The translations under genes were made by a program, and so were the position numbers. Below are positions 40,501 to 52,109 of a stretch of DNA of 64,000 nucleotides, piece after piece. Below the pieces are notes generated by a model. That model did no database searches, was not told the origin of the DNA, and saw only the letters and a list, made by a program, of their open reading frames with translations. The stretch comes from Vicugna pacos (Eukaryota > Chordata > Mammalia > Artiodactyla > Camelidae), in the NCBI RefSeq assembly GCF_048564905.1, contig NC_133006.1, positions 17,010,501 to 17,074,500 on the forward strand. Reading direction: 5' to 3'. Position 1 is the stretch's first letter. Each line of letters begins with the position of its first letter.

Positions 40501-41024
40501 AGTGTAAGAATTGGGGTACTTGGCATCTCTGCTCTATCTGACTATTGAGGAACTAGAGGGAGCTGAGGGTTTTGTCTTGTTGTTCTGGACCATCACCTCC
40601 CACTGGAGCCAGGACTGAGAACCCAATTATGCAGATTGCAGTGGACAGCTCTGGGCTGAGCACTAAAAGGAACGTGCATTGCTGTTTTCTCAGCTGTTTG
40701 GGCTTTTGCTGCTCTCAAGCATCACCTCATTTCATGAGAATGTCCACCTCCCAGCTCTCCCTGCCTCATGTGGGAGGGCCTCTTGCACGAGGGCCATCCT
40801 TGTTGACATGTAGGGATAGTACTGTCGACAAGACCCCCATTCTGGTGAGCCACCCATTCTCTGATCTAATCTGACAGGGATTCATGTTTGCAAAGCTGGT
40901 GTCTGTGGCTTCACCTGTTCCTGGGATGAAGGCTTCACCTGTGGCTACCCTGGGATGAAGGCTGGCAGGTTTTCTCCACATTATGAAAGAGAAGACAGGC
41001 TCAGTGAAGTTAAGTGACGCATTA
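40501..41024. other. Unique sequence with a small tandem duplication
   Basis: CTGGGATGAAGGCTTCACCTG-type units repeat at about 40900-40975, offset roughly 24-29 bases. No gene signals. Confidence 0.4.
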
Positions 41025-41415
41025 GTTAGAATAAGCTAGTTACGCTTTAATAACAAGCAGCCCCCAGTCTCAGCACCTGAACACAACAAAGGTTTAATTC
41101 TCACCCCACATGAAGTAAAGGGGACCTGAGGAATCTTCAAGGCAACTGTCCTCCATGTGGTCCTCAAAGTTCCAGGCTGATGCTGGCTCTGCTCTCTCTT
41201 AGCTTCATCATCTGGAACATGCAGCCTCCTTGGTCCTCCTGGCAGAGAGAGGGGGAGACTGGATAAGCACGTCTGACAATGACACACGTTGTCTGCTCAT
41301 ATTCCCTCAGCCAGACGCAGTCTCAGGGCTCACAGACCTGCAAGGGGGCTGAGGAATGTTGTCCGGAAGTGGGGGAGTGTCTGGTATCGGTGAACGCCAG
41401 ACATATCAACCGCAA
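41025..41415 (+). mobile_element. Old unnamed interspersed repeat (third copy of the family)
   Basis: GCATTAGTTAGAATAAGCTA at the left, AACACAACAAAGGTTTAATT, CTCCATGTGGTCCTCAAAG, GACAATGACACACGTTGTCT, and TGCAAGGGGGCTGAGGAATG near the right end. Same general plan and orientation as the copies at 35515 and 40040. Confidence 0.6.
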
Positions 41416-42184
41416 GTGTTTTGCTCAAGACCCCATGCAAATCATAGCACCTTAAGCTTTTGCAAGAGTTTTCTCGCTTCTGATGTAACTCTAGGCTGAC
41501 AATAAGGCAACCTCCACCTACTTTTCCCCAGGAATAACGACAAATATTTACCTTTGTGGCTGATCAGATAATCATTTGGGAGAGAAAAAGGCAAATCCCG
41601 CACCCAGAGCCTCCTCGTAAGGAGCTGGGCTTGCTTGCAGGGTAGGCAGCTCACCTATATTTCAAGGCCCCAGATCCACATAATTAGAATCCTTTTTTTG
41701 GATTAGGGCCTTGGGAAAACCGTCTTAAAGTGTACACTTTCTCTTGGCGTGGAGACAGGAATGTACAGCCATCATTATTCATTCACACCTCCGTATGGCG
41801 GTGGTATTCTTAGTGGGCGGAGACTGGGGATAAGAAGAGGTGCGTTTCAACACGGGAAGAGGAGGAAAAAGAGGAAAGGTTGGTGGGAGGAGGTGTGGAG
41901 CCGGGAGTGCGGGATGGCTAGAGGGGAGGGATGATGGCCAGTCTGATCTTCCACTGAGAGAATGCGAAGAGCTGCACGGTTGAACTGTTCCTGGTTAGAG
42001 AAGAGCATTTGGAGGGTGAGGATATTCTGGGACGCATTTTCCCCAGGTGCCAGAATCACCATCAGTAAGTATGCCTAGGTCTGCCTTTGACACTTGTACT
42101 CGTGGCCTTGACCCAAGGAGCACAGCTGCCCCCTTTTCATCCCTCTCTTCTCTGTCCCTCCTTGGAGGGAGCCACGAGCCTTGG
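41416..42184. other. Unique sequence, nothing recognised
   Basis: A purine-rich stretch at about 41820-41935. No gene signals. Confidence 0.4.
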
Positions 42185-42360
42185 GTCCCGGACAGCCATT
42201 TAATAACTGTGTGACTAAGGAGAGGCTACAACTATCTGTGCTGGTTTTCTTCACTTGTAAGGTGGAGATGAAGATATTCTCTCCAGGGTTCTTGGAGAAT
42301 CAAACATGCAAACAATCATACCAGTTTTGTTAACTATCAAGGGCTGTGCAAACTGTCATT
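42185..42360 (+). mobile_element. MIR SINE remnant
   Basis: TTTAATAACTGTGTGACTAA, TTTTCTTCACTTGTAAGGTG and GATGAAGATATTCTC then GGGTTCTTGGAGAATCAAAC follow the sense MIR. Confidence 0.75.
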
Positions 42361-42618
42361 ACAACCATCATCACCATTGGCTTTTATTCCATATGCGACA
42401 GCAGAAAATGCGTCAATTATAAGCATCCAGAGCGGCTACGGAGTCTGGCTATTTCTGGCTTCAGGAGCAAATCTCGTTGGCACACCTGGGTCTCATCTCT
42501 CTCCGTCTCCCTTTCCTAGATCCACTTTCCCCTGGTGCAGTGTCTCTGTCCTCTGGCTTTCCGTGCAGTTAGCTGCCTCCTCCTTTCAGTCTGAAGTGAG
42601 CCCACACTTCTGGGTCTC
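42361..42618. other. Unique sequence
   Basis: Nothing recognised. Confidence 0.35.
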
Positions 42619-43238
42619 TGTATTAGTTTTCTATTGCTGCCTAGCAAACGACCACAGACGTCGTGGCTTAAACAGCTCAGATGTATTGCCTCACTGTGTC
42701 TGTAGAGCCTCTGCTTGGGGTCTCATGTGGCTGAAATCAAGGCATTCTTATCTGGAAGCTCAGCGAGGGAAATACTCACTCCCAAGCTCTCTTACATTGT
42801 TGGCCAGACTCAGTTTCTTGTGGTTTTAAAACAGAGGCCTCTGCTCTCTCGTTGGTTGTCAGCTGGGGGCCTCCCTCAGCTCCCAGAGGCTGCCCGCTGT
42901 TCCCTGCCCCATGGCCCTTCCACAGCATCAGAGTTTGTTCCTTCAAGGCCAACAGAAGAAATCACTCTGATTTTAAGAAAAGCTGAGTCCCTTTTAAGGG
43001 CTCACCTGATTAAGGCAGGCCCATGCAGGATATCTCCCTTTCGGTTAACTCACGACCAACGGATTAAGGACCTTCCTGAGTAACATGTGGAAACCTCATC
43101 CCATACAGTGTAACATAATCACAGGAAGGATGTGCCATCATATTCACAAGTCCCACGTCCCACTTTCTCACCCACAAGGGCGGAGAGTCTTCAAGAGGTG
43201 GGACTCTCAGAGGCCATCTGATAATTCTTCCTACCGCA
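42619..43238 (-). mobile_element. MLT1-type MaLR solo LTR (fossil)
   Basis: Antisense ends are TGTATTAGTTTTCTATTGCT on the left and CTTCCTACCGCA on the right. Internal landmarks are GTGGCTTAAACAGCTCAG, TCATGTGGCTGAAATCAAGG, TGTTGGCCAGACTCAG, CTCACCTGATTAAGGC and CAGAGGCCATCTGATAATTC. It is an MLT1 LTR of an older subgroup, non-coding, about 620 bases, without a recognised internal region. Age is roughly 100 million years or more. Confidence 0.88.
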
Positions 43239-43334
43239 GTATTCAAGAGGTCTCAGACAAGCTGAACTTCAGTCCAACAAAGATTGAGATGCTCCCGGGT
43301 ACTCTAAGTTTGGAAGATGCAAAGAGGCCTAGAG

Positions 43335-43429
43335 TGGGCGAGGGTACAGCTCAGTGGTAGCGCATGCGCTTAGCATGCATGAGTTCCTGGGTTCAATCCC
43401 CAGTACCTCCATTAAAAAAAAGAAAGCAA
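43335..43429 (+). mobile_element. Camelid tRNA-Ala-derived SINE (vic-1 type) with intact target duplication
   Basis: The body at 43340-43411 is recognisably tRNA-Ala(AGC): an A box near 43348-43357 (AGCTCAGTGG), the anticodon-loop phrase CTTAGCATGCATGAG, a B box GGGTTCAATCC at 43389-43399, and the acceptor-side CAGTACCTCCA. An A-rich tail follows (43412-43429). The flanking 14 bases AAAGAGGCCTAGAG are identical at 43321-43334 and 43430-43443, proving retroposition. This SINE type is known from camelids, so it is the best organism marker here. Confidence 0.93.
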
Positions 43430-43443
43430 AAAGAGGCCTAGAG

Positions 43444-44099
43444 ACAAGTAATTGTTAGAGTGGTTGTGTAAACCCGGGGTTCCTAGAAGTGGAGCCTGGG
43501 GCAGGGATTAAATGCTGATGCACATTTGGGAGGTACAGTCCCAGGGCAGAGAGAATGAGGGCAAAGGGAAGGAAGGCAGGGAAGGATGGGAAGCATTGCG
43601 TGGTGCTGTGTCACTGTCACTCTGACGGCCACTGCTTCACAACAAGCCACAAGGAAGCAGAGCTGAGCATTTATCAGATGCACCTGCTCAGCCGAGCAAA
43701 AATTCTCTGGACATGTTGTGTGGAGAATCCATGCTTTGGAGGGAAGAGGCGATAGGGGAAGCTAGCTGCCTGGCTTTCTCCTGTCCCCTCTTTTCCATCG
43801 ACCCCTTTGGGGAGCTCTTCTAGACACCAGATCCCATGCCCTGGGGTGAGGCGTCTTGTTCCAGGCCATGACTGCATGGAAGAGATCTCCCGTGGTGGCA
43901 ACTGAGATGGAGCAAGTCACTCACAACCTGGGAGGCCGGTGAGGCCAGGAGATCCTGGTGTGTTTGGCAGAGTGATACACACTAATCCCGTGATGATGCA
44001 AAGGCACCCACTCATAGAGGAAGGAGAGCAAGGGCAGCGGAGAGTGCCTGCTGTGTGCCAAGTCTGGGGAAATGGCCCAAAGGCAGGAACAATGGGAAT
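43444..44099. other. Unique sequence, nothing recognised
   Basis: Contains a weak L2-like phrase (AGAGTGCCTGCTGTGTGCC) near 44041. No gene signals. Confidence 0.4.
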
Positions 44100-44830
44100 A
44101 TGGGGGCGGGGGGTGGGGGATCAAGACATATTCATTTATTTAAGGTATTTATAACTACTTTTTTAAATTATAGAGGTAGTACCTTTAAATAAAGAATGGA
44201 AACAGTAAGAAAAAAAAGTGTGAATGATAAAAATGAAAGTCTTTTTTTATGCCCCAGATTTCCGGTTACAGTTTCCAGAGAAATCACAATTTTTCTATGT
44301 TCTTCCAAAACTTGTCTGGCTTATAAATCAAAGATAGATAGTAGGTAGATAGACAGACAGACAGCTAGATAAAGTGTGTGTCCTTTTCTGGGGTACATGT
44401 AGGATCTCACAATATATTAGGTTTTGGTAATTCAGCATTTCAGATGTGGATGTGCTAAAGGTGAACATTTAAATTACATACAGTCTTTGTCTATTATAAA
44501 CAATGCTGTAATAAAATACTTGTACCTATTTCTTTGTGCATATGTGCAAGTATCTGTGTAGAATTAACTTCCTAGATATGGAATAGTGAATGTCATTTAA
44601 ATTTCTATAGATATTGCTTAAGTGTCTTCCAGGAAGTCTGTCTTAATTTGCACCCCCACCCCTCCCCGCCCAGTAGTGTTCGGTTGTGCTTGTTTGCCTA
44701 TAGCCCCAGCAGCACTGGGTATCAACAGTCTTTACTAGTCTCTCAATGAAAAGCAATATTGAGATGTTCTCATTTTCATTTCCTTAATTACAGATAAGGT
44801 TGAGTATATTAGACATTGAGGAAGTTTTAA
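44100..44830 (-). mobile_element. Old L1 (L1M/L1ME type) fragment
   Basis: The AT-rich text contains TCTATTATAAACAATGCTGT, TTTCTTTGTGCATATGTGCA, AGTATCTGTGTAGAATTAAC, TTCCTAGATATGGAATAG, AATTTGCACCCCCACC and TCATTTCCTTAATTACAGAT, all antisense landmarks of an ancient L1 3' region. A TAGA/CAGA tetranucleotide patch lies at 44332-44372. Confidence 0.75.
44332..44372. repeat. (TAGA)n/(CAGA)n patch
   Basis: Imperfect tetranucleotide repeat inside the old L1. Confidence 0.85.
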
Positions 44831-45802
44831 GTAATGAAGTTCTGATTTTTTACCCATCCACTGGATCTGGCAGTCTGCCCTCTTGGTCTGGAGCAACCCA
44901 GCTGAAAAGGGGACCCAACTTCCCTAGTGAACCTGGCGTCACTCCTAACAGGATGAGATGGAGCAGAGAGATAGTCCAGCACAAAAGTATGTGGGGACTA
45001 AGGGTTAACCCAAAGCAGGGAGAGGCTGGGAGGTGTTTGAACTTGATGAACAATGGACAGGGCTGGACACTGACGTGTATGTTGACTTTGAGCTTTGGCG
45101 TGTCTGCCAGAACCTCAGAATTAGTTTGCTGTAGAGAATAGTCAGTATGAGTGACTTTCTGACCGTGGGCACGAAGCATGGCCCCAGCAAATCAGAGGCC
45201 CCGAGAGGCATCTGTGAGGAAAACTTTGAACCCTCCTGCAAAGCACCCAGTCCTGACCATGCTTCCTTTGGAGAAAAAAGAGGGGCTTTTGAGCCCAGAG
45301 GGAAGAAACATCTGGTCATCAAAGCCAACTCAAAGAGAGTTGTGTGCGTCTGTGAATGTCCGGGTGGGGGAAAGGGGAGAAGCTCCCACTGTGGGGGAGC
45401 TATGGTGGGAGTGGCATTGCTAAGCGTGGTGGCTGTGGGTGTGGTGGGGCGATGCTCTTTATAACAAAGCTTCCCTCTTGGATCCTTAAAGCTAGAGAGG
45501 GCTGAGACTTCCTTCATCCATCCTCCACAGTGGGATGTAGATGAGCATATCAGTGCCAACCAATCACCACCCCCTTTCTCTACAACAGCATTGCCGCATC
45601 CTCACTCTCCAACTCTCCTTTCCCCCCTTGCCTCTTCCTTCCAGCCTCTGGGCACTACCAGTGACTTTTCCAGGGTGACAGTTCCTTACGGGGCACACAC
45701 AGGATAGCACACACAGGCAAAGGGTCGCTCTTATTCTGCATGGGCAGCTTAAGCTACATCCAAGCCTCTGACCCTCGGCGGCTGGTGTGTGTCCATTTAT
45801 AG
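44831..45802. other. Unique sequence, nothing recognised
   Basis: Open frames on both strands at 45005-45559 lack domains. No gene signals. Confidence 0.4.
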
Positions 45803-45899
45803 TCTCTCTCCCTCTCTCCCTCCCCCTTCCCTTCCGTCCTTTCTCTCTCTTCCTCTTCCCCTCTCTCTCTATCCTCTCTCTCCCTCTGTGTGTGTGTGT
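45803..45899. repeat. Polypyrimidine tract followed by (GT)n
   Basis: Only two purines interrupt C/T over 45803-45887 (85 bases). It then passes into a short GT run (45888-45899). Long pyrimidine tracts with mirror symmetry can form triplex DNA. Confidence 0.9.
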
Positions 45900-47869
45900 T
45901 TTCTTTCCATGTGATAAGGAAGTGTTGGGGAGAAGTGCAGTTCCAGATTGTTCCCACAGCTGGGAACCTCGCCAGTGTCGTCGGTCTTCTCTCTCCTGTT
46001 TGTGGTCTGGGCGGCTCCTCTCAGTGCCCATGTGTAAGGTTTGCAGAACCTGATGGGACAGTCAGGTGGGTCTAGTCCCTCAGTTCTTCTAGCTTCTGAC
46101 GTAGAGAATTTAGGGAGGGTTACGCTCACACACTGCAGACCCACAGACCGAAGTGTACTTCTCTCCCCCACATATCAGGATGCGCTAGGGTAAGAATCCA
46201 GCTGAGCTCAGAACTCATCCATGTGGACAGTGACATTGTAATCCTGGTTGGTGACACCACTGATTAGTGTGGCTTTGATAGCTTATGTGGTTAATTCTGG
46301 CTTGGGGTGCCAACAGGAACAGACCGATGGCATGGTGGACCTTAGACTGGGTGACCTTGCTATTGACCAGACATGACCCTGGCCTTGAGGCCAGTTGATA
46401 CTATGGATGTTAAGCAAGCTGACCTAGAGAAACTCTGACATGCACTGTCACATTACACAGCAAATCTGGTCTGTGCCTCCCCCTTTGTTCCCAGAAGACT
46501 TTCATTGGAGAGGTAAGAATGGACACTTAAAAGTTCTCCCAGCATCTTCTACCAAAGCCCCAGCCTCTGTCCTGTGCCTCTGTTTCTCCTCATGTAGAAG
46601 GGAGGATGATGGCGATCCCAAGAGTGACCTCAAGTGTCCATAATATCATTGTCATTGGGAGAGGTACCCTTGGAAGTGACAAGACGAAGGAGTGACGGTT
46701 CCTGGAAGATTGCCCACCAGCAGCCTGTGGAGTTCTTGCTCATTCCTAATCTGGAAGGGAGAAGTGATGTGTTTCCTCATCTCTCTGCAGACAGAGTGGT
46801 CCAGGCCCAAGGGCCCTTCCCCACAAGGCCTTCCTTTTATACTTTGGAATCTCCTACGAGGGGCTTCTTGCCTCCCCAGTCACCCAGAGCTACATGTGGG
46901 ACTAGGGAGTGGAAGACAGCTTGTGTGTTTTGAAAACAGTGGAAGACAGCTCATGAAAGGATGCTACTTGGCATTCTGGTTCCTTCTTGTAATTGTCAGG
47001 AAACCAGGATCAACACAGCACCACTGGACTCTGGCAATGAAATGTCTGGTCTCATGCACACAGGTCTCATGGTCAGTCCAGAGAGATGTTCATTAAGTGA
47101 AAGGGCTGATAATTCAATCACTGCGGGGCTGGACATAAGCAGAGGATGCTGCTTCCCTGGAGAAGAGTTTGGCCTACCCTCCTTCTCCCACCCCTAGTTC
47201 TCGGCCTCCTGCCCCACCCCCTCGAGCTGGGGCTGGTTTCGTCTCTCCAAATCAGTCACGTAACGCAGGTCTCAGGAATTAGAGCTTGTGCAGGAAGAAC
47301 CACATCTAGAAATCTCCAACCTCTCTTCCCCGGGCGGATTCACTCAAATAAGTAATGGTCTGAGATCCAGTGAGGACTTGCTTCTTGCCAGCCTCTAGAA
47401 TAGGGGTTCAGCTTTGGGGGAAATCACCTCTACTTTGCAGAGTCTGATGGGGGCTGTGGACATTCTTCTGAGAAAAATGCTTGATCACATACAATTCAGC
47501 ACATGATTCCAATAAGTTCACAGACCCCAGAACCCCTTCCTGTGCTGAGTTGTAGCACATGTATCTAGCTCCATAGGTGTACTTCCCTCCAGTTCGGGGG
47601 GAATAATGCTAGTAAAGCTAATAATAATGTGGGCAGGGATGCCTTGGGGCTATCTTGAGATGAATGTCACCTTCAGTCCGTACCTGCACACGTCTAAATG
47701 TTGTCCATCCTTTGGCCGTATAGCAAAGCCTCTGAAATTCATCCCTGATTCTCCTTCCCTCTTATTTATCTGAAAACTCAAAGAACATTGTAACCTTAAC
47801 AATGACGACTATTTACTTCTTATATTATATGTGTATATGTGTATATGCCTTCTGTCTTCTCTAAGGGAG
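45900..47869. other. Unique sequence, nothing recognised
   Basis: A GTGGAAGACAGCT box occurs twice (46909 and 46939). No gene signals over about 2 kb, and the short open frames here lack domains. Confidence 0.4.
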
Positions 47870-47985
47870 ACACATTCCCAGGAGGTGAAGACCAGCCAGA
47901 TTTGCTTCATCATTGGTTGCCTCTCAGCACCTATTGCATGCTCAGTAAATGTTCTCGGGACGAATGGATAGATGCTGCATGAGTG
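47870..47985 (+). mobile_element. L2 LINE 3' end
   Basis: GTTGCCTCTCAGCACCTATT, GCATGCTCAGTAAATGTTCT and GGGACGAATGGATAGATG show the L2 3' terminus in sense. Confidence 0.75.
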
Positions 47986-48164
47986 TCCTCTCTTAGGGAC
48001 TACCCATGTCTAGCCACAGTGGGATGAGGCTGGACGTTGACAAACACCGCCCACTTGGCCCTCCTTGCAGGCTCCCAGCACGGTTGCATCTCCCACCCTC
48101 ACCTACTTAGGGACACAGAGAAGGCTGTGTCTGAGAGGAGATGTCCCTTCCTTCCTCCCAACAA
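47986..48164. other. Unique sequence
   Basis: Nothing recognised. Confidence 0.3.
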
Positions 48165-48340
48165 CATGCTCAAGAGCCTTTGACATTTAACTGCAGTGCA
48201 ATTTGTTTGTTTTCACTTGAGTTGAAAATACCAACAAATGTCACCCGCCTTCGCTCTCCTGTCCTGACATGTGACTTTGATGGGCCAGGAACCAGCAACA
48301 CTAATGAGCATCTCAAGTTTCCATAATTAGCAGAGGGATA
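48165..48340. promoter_or_regulatory. Candidate conserved non-coding element
   Basis: CATTTAACTGCAGTGCAATT, TGTTTGTTTTCACTTGAGTT, AACACTAATGAGCATC and CATAATTAGCAG (48322-48333) in repeat-free DNA. FOX-type (TGTTTGTT) and homeodomain cores are visible. Untested. Confidence 0.3.
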
Positions 48341-50049
48341 CAGAGCTCTGCGTAGGTACGAGGTGGGTGTGGAGGTGGGCCCAGCAAAAGAAGGGTGAGC
48401 ACAGAGCTAGGCATGGGGGCAAGGACGCCTGCCGAGGTCTGTGGTGGAGCAAGGAGGTAGGAGAGGATGGTCCCTTTGCCAGCGCCATCAGAGGGAAAGA
48501 TAACTTGAAAGTCCAGTGCCTCTCACTGTTTAAAAGGACTTCTCCACATTGCCCTGAAGGTTGTCGGGTTGTCCCCTGCACCTGGGCCAGCTCCTTCTGT
48601 CTACCACCTGCCTGCCTCAGAGGTGGGGCTTGCATACCACCTTGTACTTTTGGAAATCATATCCCATTGTGAGCGATAAAAAAAACAAAGTAGCCTAAAT
48701 GAGAAAGGCTTTTATTTCTCTTTTATGTAGAAAGCGGAGGGAAAAGGGTCAATATTTGAGTGAATGTCATCGTGCCAATGTCAGTCTCCTGCTTCGATGT
48801 GCACCACGGGTATGTGAGGTGTTTTCATGGGGGCAGTGGGGTGAAGAGTCTGTGGGACTTCTTACTATTTTTGAAATTTCTTATAAGTCAAACTAATTTT
48901 TTTAAGTTAAAATTAAACAAAAACTTCAGAGAGTCCAGGACTGTGCCGTGGTGCTGGGATCACCAGGTGCCCAGGTGCCTTCTATTTTGTCATTTTGTAT
49001 CCTCAACACGTGGCTACCAGTTCTTGGACCAAGAGTCGTTCACATTCTATCCATGCATGGGAACTTAAGCCAGAGGCATTCATCCTTTCTGGCTCTGCTT
49101 GATGTCAAAAAGCAGGAAGCACTTATGTGATGCGAATTAGGAGAAATGCTTAGCCTCTCCCTGGCCTTGCAGTCCCTCCAAATACTACTTCCACAAGTCA
49201 GGGGACAGAGCCTAAAATTTCATTAGGGACTCTTGGTTTAGACAGTGCAGAATTCTCAGTTAACCTAAGCAGCCATTAATACTTCAACCATTGATTGATT
49301 TGATCTTTTTAAGTGTTGCATCAAGAATAGGGTCGTGAAAGGCTAGGGCTGGAAGAGTTCAGAGATCACCTTTCTCCCAAACACCCTGCCCATGACGTTT
49401 GAGGCAACGGAGGGTAACAGGAGTGATGTAGACAGTTGTGGGCATCCCTGCTTTGGCCTCAAGCTCACTCCAATCTCCTGATTATCAGAAGAATGGTTTT
49501 TTTCACCCTACCTGAGGCTGCTTGAGTTGGGGTCTCAAGGGGAGCACTTGCTTGCTGAGTACTAAACCCAGAGGGTTGCAGGAGAAACACAAAACTCCCT
49601 GCCTCACCTGGGCACTGATCTGCTTCTCCCATTCATAACAGGAAGGTGTGAGTCCCTTCCCCAAGTCGGCAACCCCCCCGAATCCTGAGGCCAAGTGATG
49701 GGGTGAGTAAAGAGGGAGTCGCACGCCCCCACTGGGACCAGTGTGAAGGACTCTCCTCAGGAGCAGCTAGCCCCCTGATCTCTCACCTGCTCGTGCTCTA
49801 ACTCTGGGAGCACCCTGACCTCTGAAACATCAGGGCAGGGAACCCCACCCCAAAACTCTGGGCTGAGCTCCCATTCTCCCTCAGTTAAGTGCTTGATAAT
49901 AAAATGACTCTGCCGACTGTTTGGCTAGAGCCTTGCCTACCTTTTGTTGGTTGGCTCTCCTGGAGAATGAGGGGAGTCCTAGGGTCCCGAGACTGACAGT
50001 ATTGACAAAACTCTCTGACAGCCTAGAGGGACCAGTGGTCACTGACTAG
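48341..50049. other. Unique sequence, nothing recognised
   Basis: AT-rich spots occur at 48690-48730, 48870-48930 and 49255-49315. No gene signals or nameable repeat. Confidence 0.4.
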
Positions 50050-50245
50050 GAGGGGGACTCCGGGCAAGTCAGCTAAACATCTTTCTAGCCTCACTTGCCT
50101 CATCTGTAAAATAGGGATAATTATCCCAACCACACATAGGGTGGATGAGAGGATGAAAGGGTTAAAGCATAAAGTGATTAGCATATAATTAACACTCAGC
50201 TAGTGTTCACCATTAGATGGTGATAAGATGATGATGATGATGGTG
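50050..50245 (+). mobile_element. MIR SINE remnant with terminal (GAT)n
   Basis: GGGCAAGTCAGCTAAACATC, GCCTCATCTGTAAAATAGGG, AATTATCCCAACCACACATA and GATTAGCATATAATTAACAC follow the MIR in sense. A GAT run (50227-50243) sits at its end. Confidence 0.85.
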
Positions 50246-50819
50246 ACAAAGATGTCATCTACATTTCAGTGCAAAAGAGTAAGAATTATTGAAGCCAAAT
50301 TCACATCTTTGGTCTTTGGAGAAGTTCACCAAAAAATATAGGCTTAAGGACATAACTTTTTCAAGATTCCCCAATCACAGGTCCCCAGTTAGTTCAGGTG
50401 GGAGAAGACATCACCAGACAGTGACGGCTGCCCTTATGGTGATGCTAAAAGGTAGCCAAGTTAGGGGACGGAAGAGCGATGGAAGGTGAAACTCACTGCT
50501 GTATCTGTAGTTAAAATCATAACATCACAGCAACTTTAAAACCAATTAATGCTCACATTTACATGGGGGAAACTGATGCACAGAGTAGGAATACGCTGAG
50601 CCTGAGGTTAATGAGAAGGTCAATGAGGCAGTCATTTCTTGCACAAAAAAAGCATAAATACAGTTTCTATGAAGAACTAGTATCATGACTTAGGTGCAAA
50701 GATTTCCTAGTTTGAGGGGAGACACAGCCCCTGCTTCTCTGTGAGTTCCAGTCTGAGGAGGCAGACAAGGCAGATTTTGCTTCTGTCATTTGTGCCCTGC
50801 CAGGTACACCTCTCCCTCT
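50246..50819. other. Unique sequence with a MIR-like scrap
   Basis: ACATGGGGGAAACTGATGCA near 50562 is a short antisense MIR trace. Otherwise nothing recognised. Confidence 0.35.
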
Positions 50820-50950
50820 TCCCTCAGTGCTGGCTCTCTGTCTTGCCTTTAATAGACTGCACTCTCCCAGAGGGCAGAAAGGAACTGTTTATTGAGAACC
50901 TGCATGGCGCCCAGCACAGTAGGTGCTCCATAAACATTTATAGCTGCTAA
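50820..50950 (+). mobile_element. L2 LINE 3' end
   Basis: CTGCACTCTCCCAGAGGGCA, GCGCCCAGCACAGTAGGTGC and TCCATAAACATTTATAGCTG are the L2 3' end in sense. Confidence 0.85.
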
Positions 50951-51554
50951 TGATTTAGCACGATAAATATGTACAGACAACGTAAATGACAGAAGCCTGG
51001 TGAACAGAGCACAGAGCATCTGTGCTGGCAGGGCCGCTGGTGGCTAGGAACAGGCTGGGGACAGAATTACTAAGAAGCCTGGAGTGAGCAGAGAGGAGCG
51101 GCTGGACCCTTTCTCTTTGGCCCCCGTGGTGAGTGGCCACAAAATACCCTGAGCAGGGCTTCATCATGACTTTCATGGTTTCTAAGCACTTTAGCCTTTG
51201 AAGGCTCTTTCCCTCCACCTCTGGCCACCTCTCCCCTGGGCTGGAGGCATCCAACTTCCAAACTAATCCTCAAGCCTAGCTCTGGAATCAGAGCAGCTGG
51301 GTTGGAAGAAGATTCACTTATTGCTCCTGGATTCCAGCGTCACTTGCCTTAACTTCTGCCCATGGAACCTACAGCAACAGAATTGCTTAAACTGGTGGTT
51401 GAGATCCCCTGGGGGAACTGAGTTCTATGAATATGTTTTACATTTTAGCTTTTGATTTTAGTGGCAATCTGAAAGAACAGCCGATTGTGACTTAAAGACA
51501 GTCCCCAGAAGAAGAATTACAGTGGGTGACACTGGCAAGATCTCGCTCTGCGCC
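50951..51554. other. Unique sequence, nothing recognised
   Basis: No gene signals. AT-rich around 51425-51470. Confidence 0.4.
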
Positions 51555-51755
51555 ACCTGCTGAAGTGTTTTACATGGAGGGACACAGTCATCTTCACAGC
51601 CCTATGAGATCATCCGATTTTACTTCATCAGAGGTAGTGGGAGGTCAGGCAACTTGCCCAAACCACAGGGCTAGTGAGTGGTAGAGGCAGGATTCAAGCA
51701 CAGGGTGAAACGGTGTTTTGCCCATGAGGTGGCTGGTCTACCACAGCACCCGGAA
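51555..51755 (-). mobile_element. MIR SINE remnant
   Basis: ACAGCCCTATGAGATCATCC, GTCAGGCAACTTGCCCAAAC, CACAGGGCTAGTGAGTGGTA and GGCAGGATTCAAGCACAGG lie in antisense MIR order. Confidence 0.85.
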
Positions 51756-51939
51756 TCTTTGTTCTTTTAGAATGTTCTTGGTAAGATAACCAGCTTTAAC
51801 TGCTGAAATCCTACCACCTATCCTTTAAGACCACAGTCCAGGGCCCTCCTCACCTGGTTAGGAGGGCTGTCTTCTGAAGAATTCCCATAGAATTCTGCCA
51901 CTTCCTTTTCCCTCTACTGTGAGGACAGTGTCACCCATC

Positions 51940-52085
51940 ATGGGGTAAGGCATACCTGGGCTGGGATTCTAGCTCTGCCTTTTGTCTTCAGTCATTGAGC
52001 AAGTTATGTAAGCTTCCAAAGCCTCAGTTTCTCCATCTGTAAAATGGAAAAACAGTATTGCTTTATCAAATGGTTGTACACACTG
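51940..52085 (+). mobile_element. MIR SINE remnant
   Basis: GGCTGGGATTCTAGCTCTGC, TTGAGCAAGTTATGTAAGC, GCCTCAGTTTCTCCATCTGT and AAAATGGAAAAACAG are a well-kept sense MIR. Confidence 0.9.
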
Positions 52086-52109
52086 TCCTCCTCTGCTGGC
52101 TTGCAGTTA

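Noticed and set aside
43340-43411. Possible functional tRNA-Ala gene
   Set aside because: It has an A-rich tail and a perfect 14-base target duplication, and its D-arm/anticodon region departs from the tRNA. It is a SINE, not a tRNA gene.
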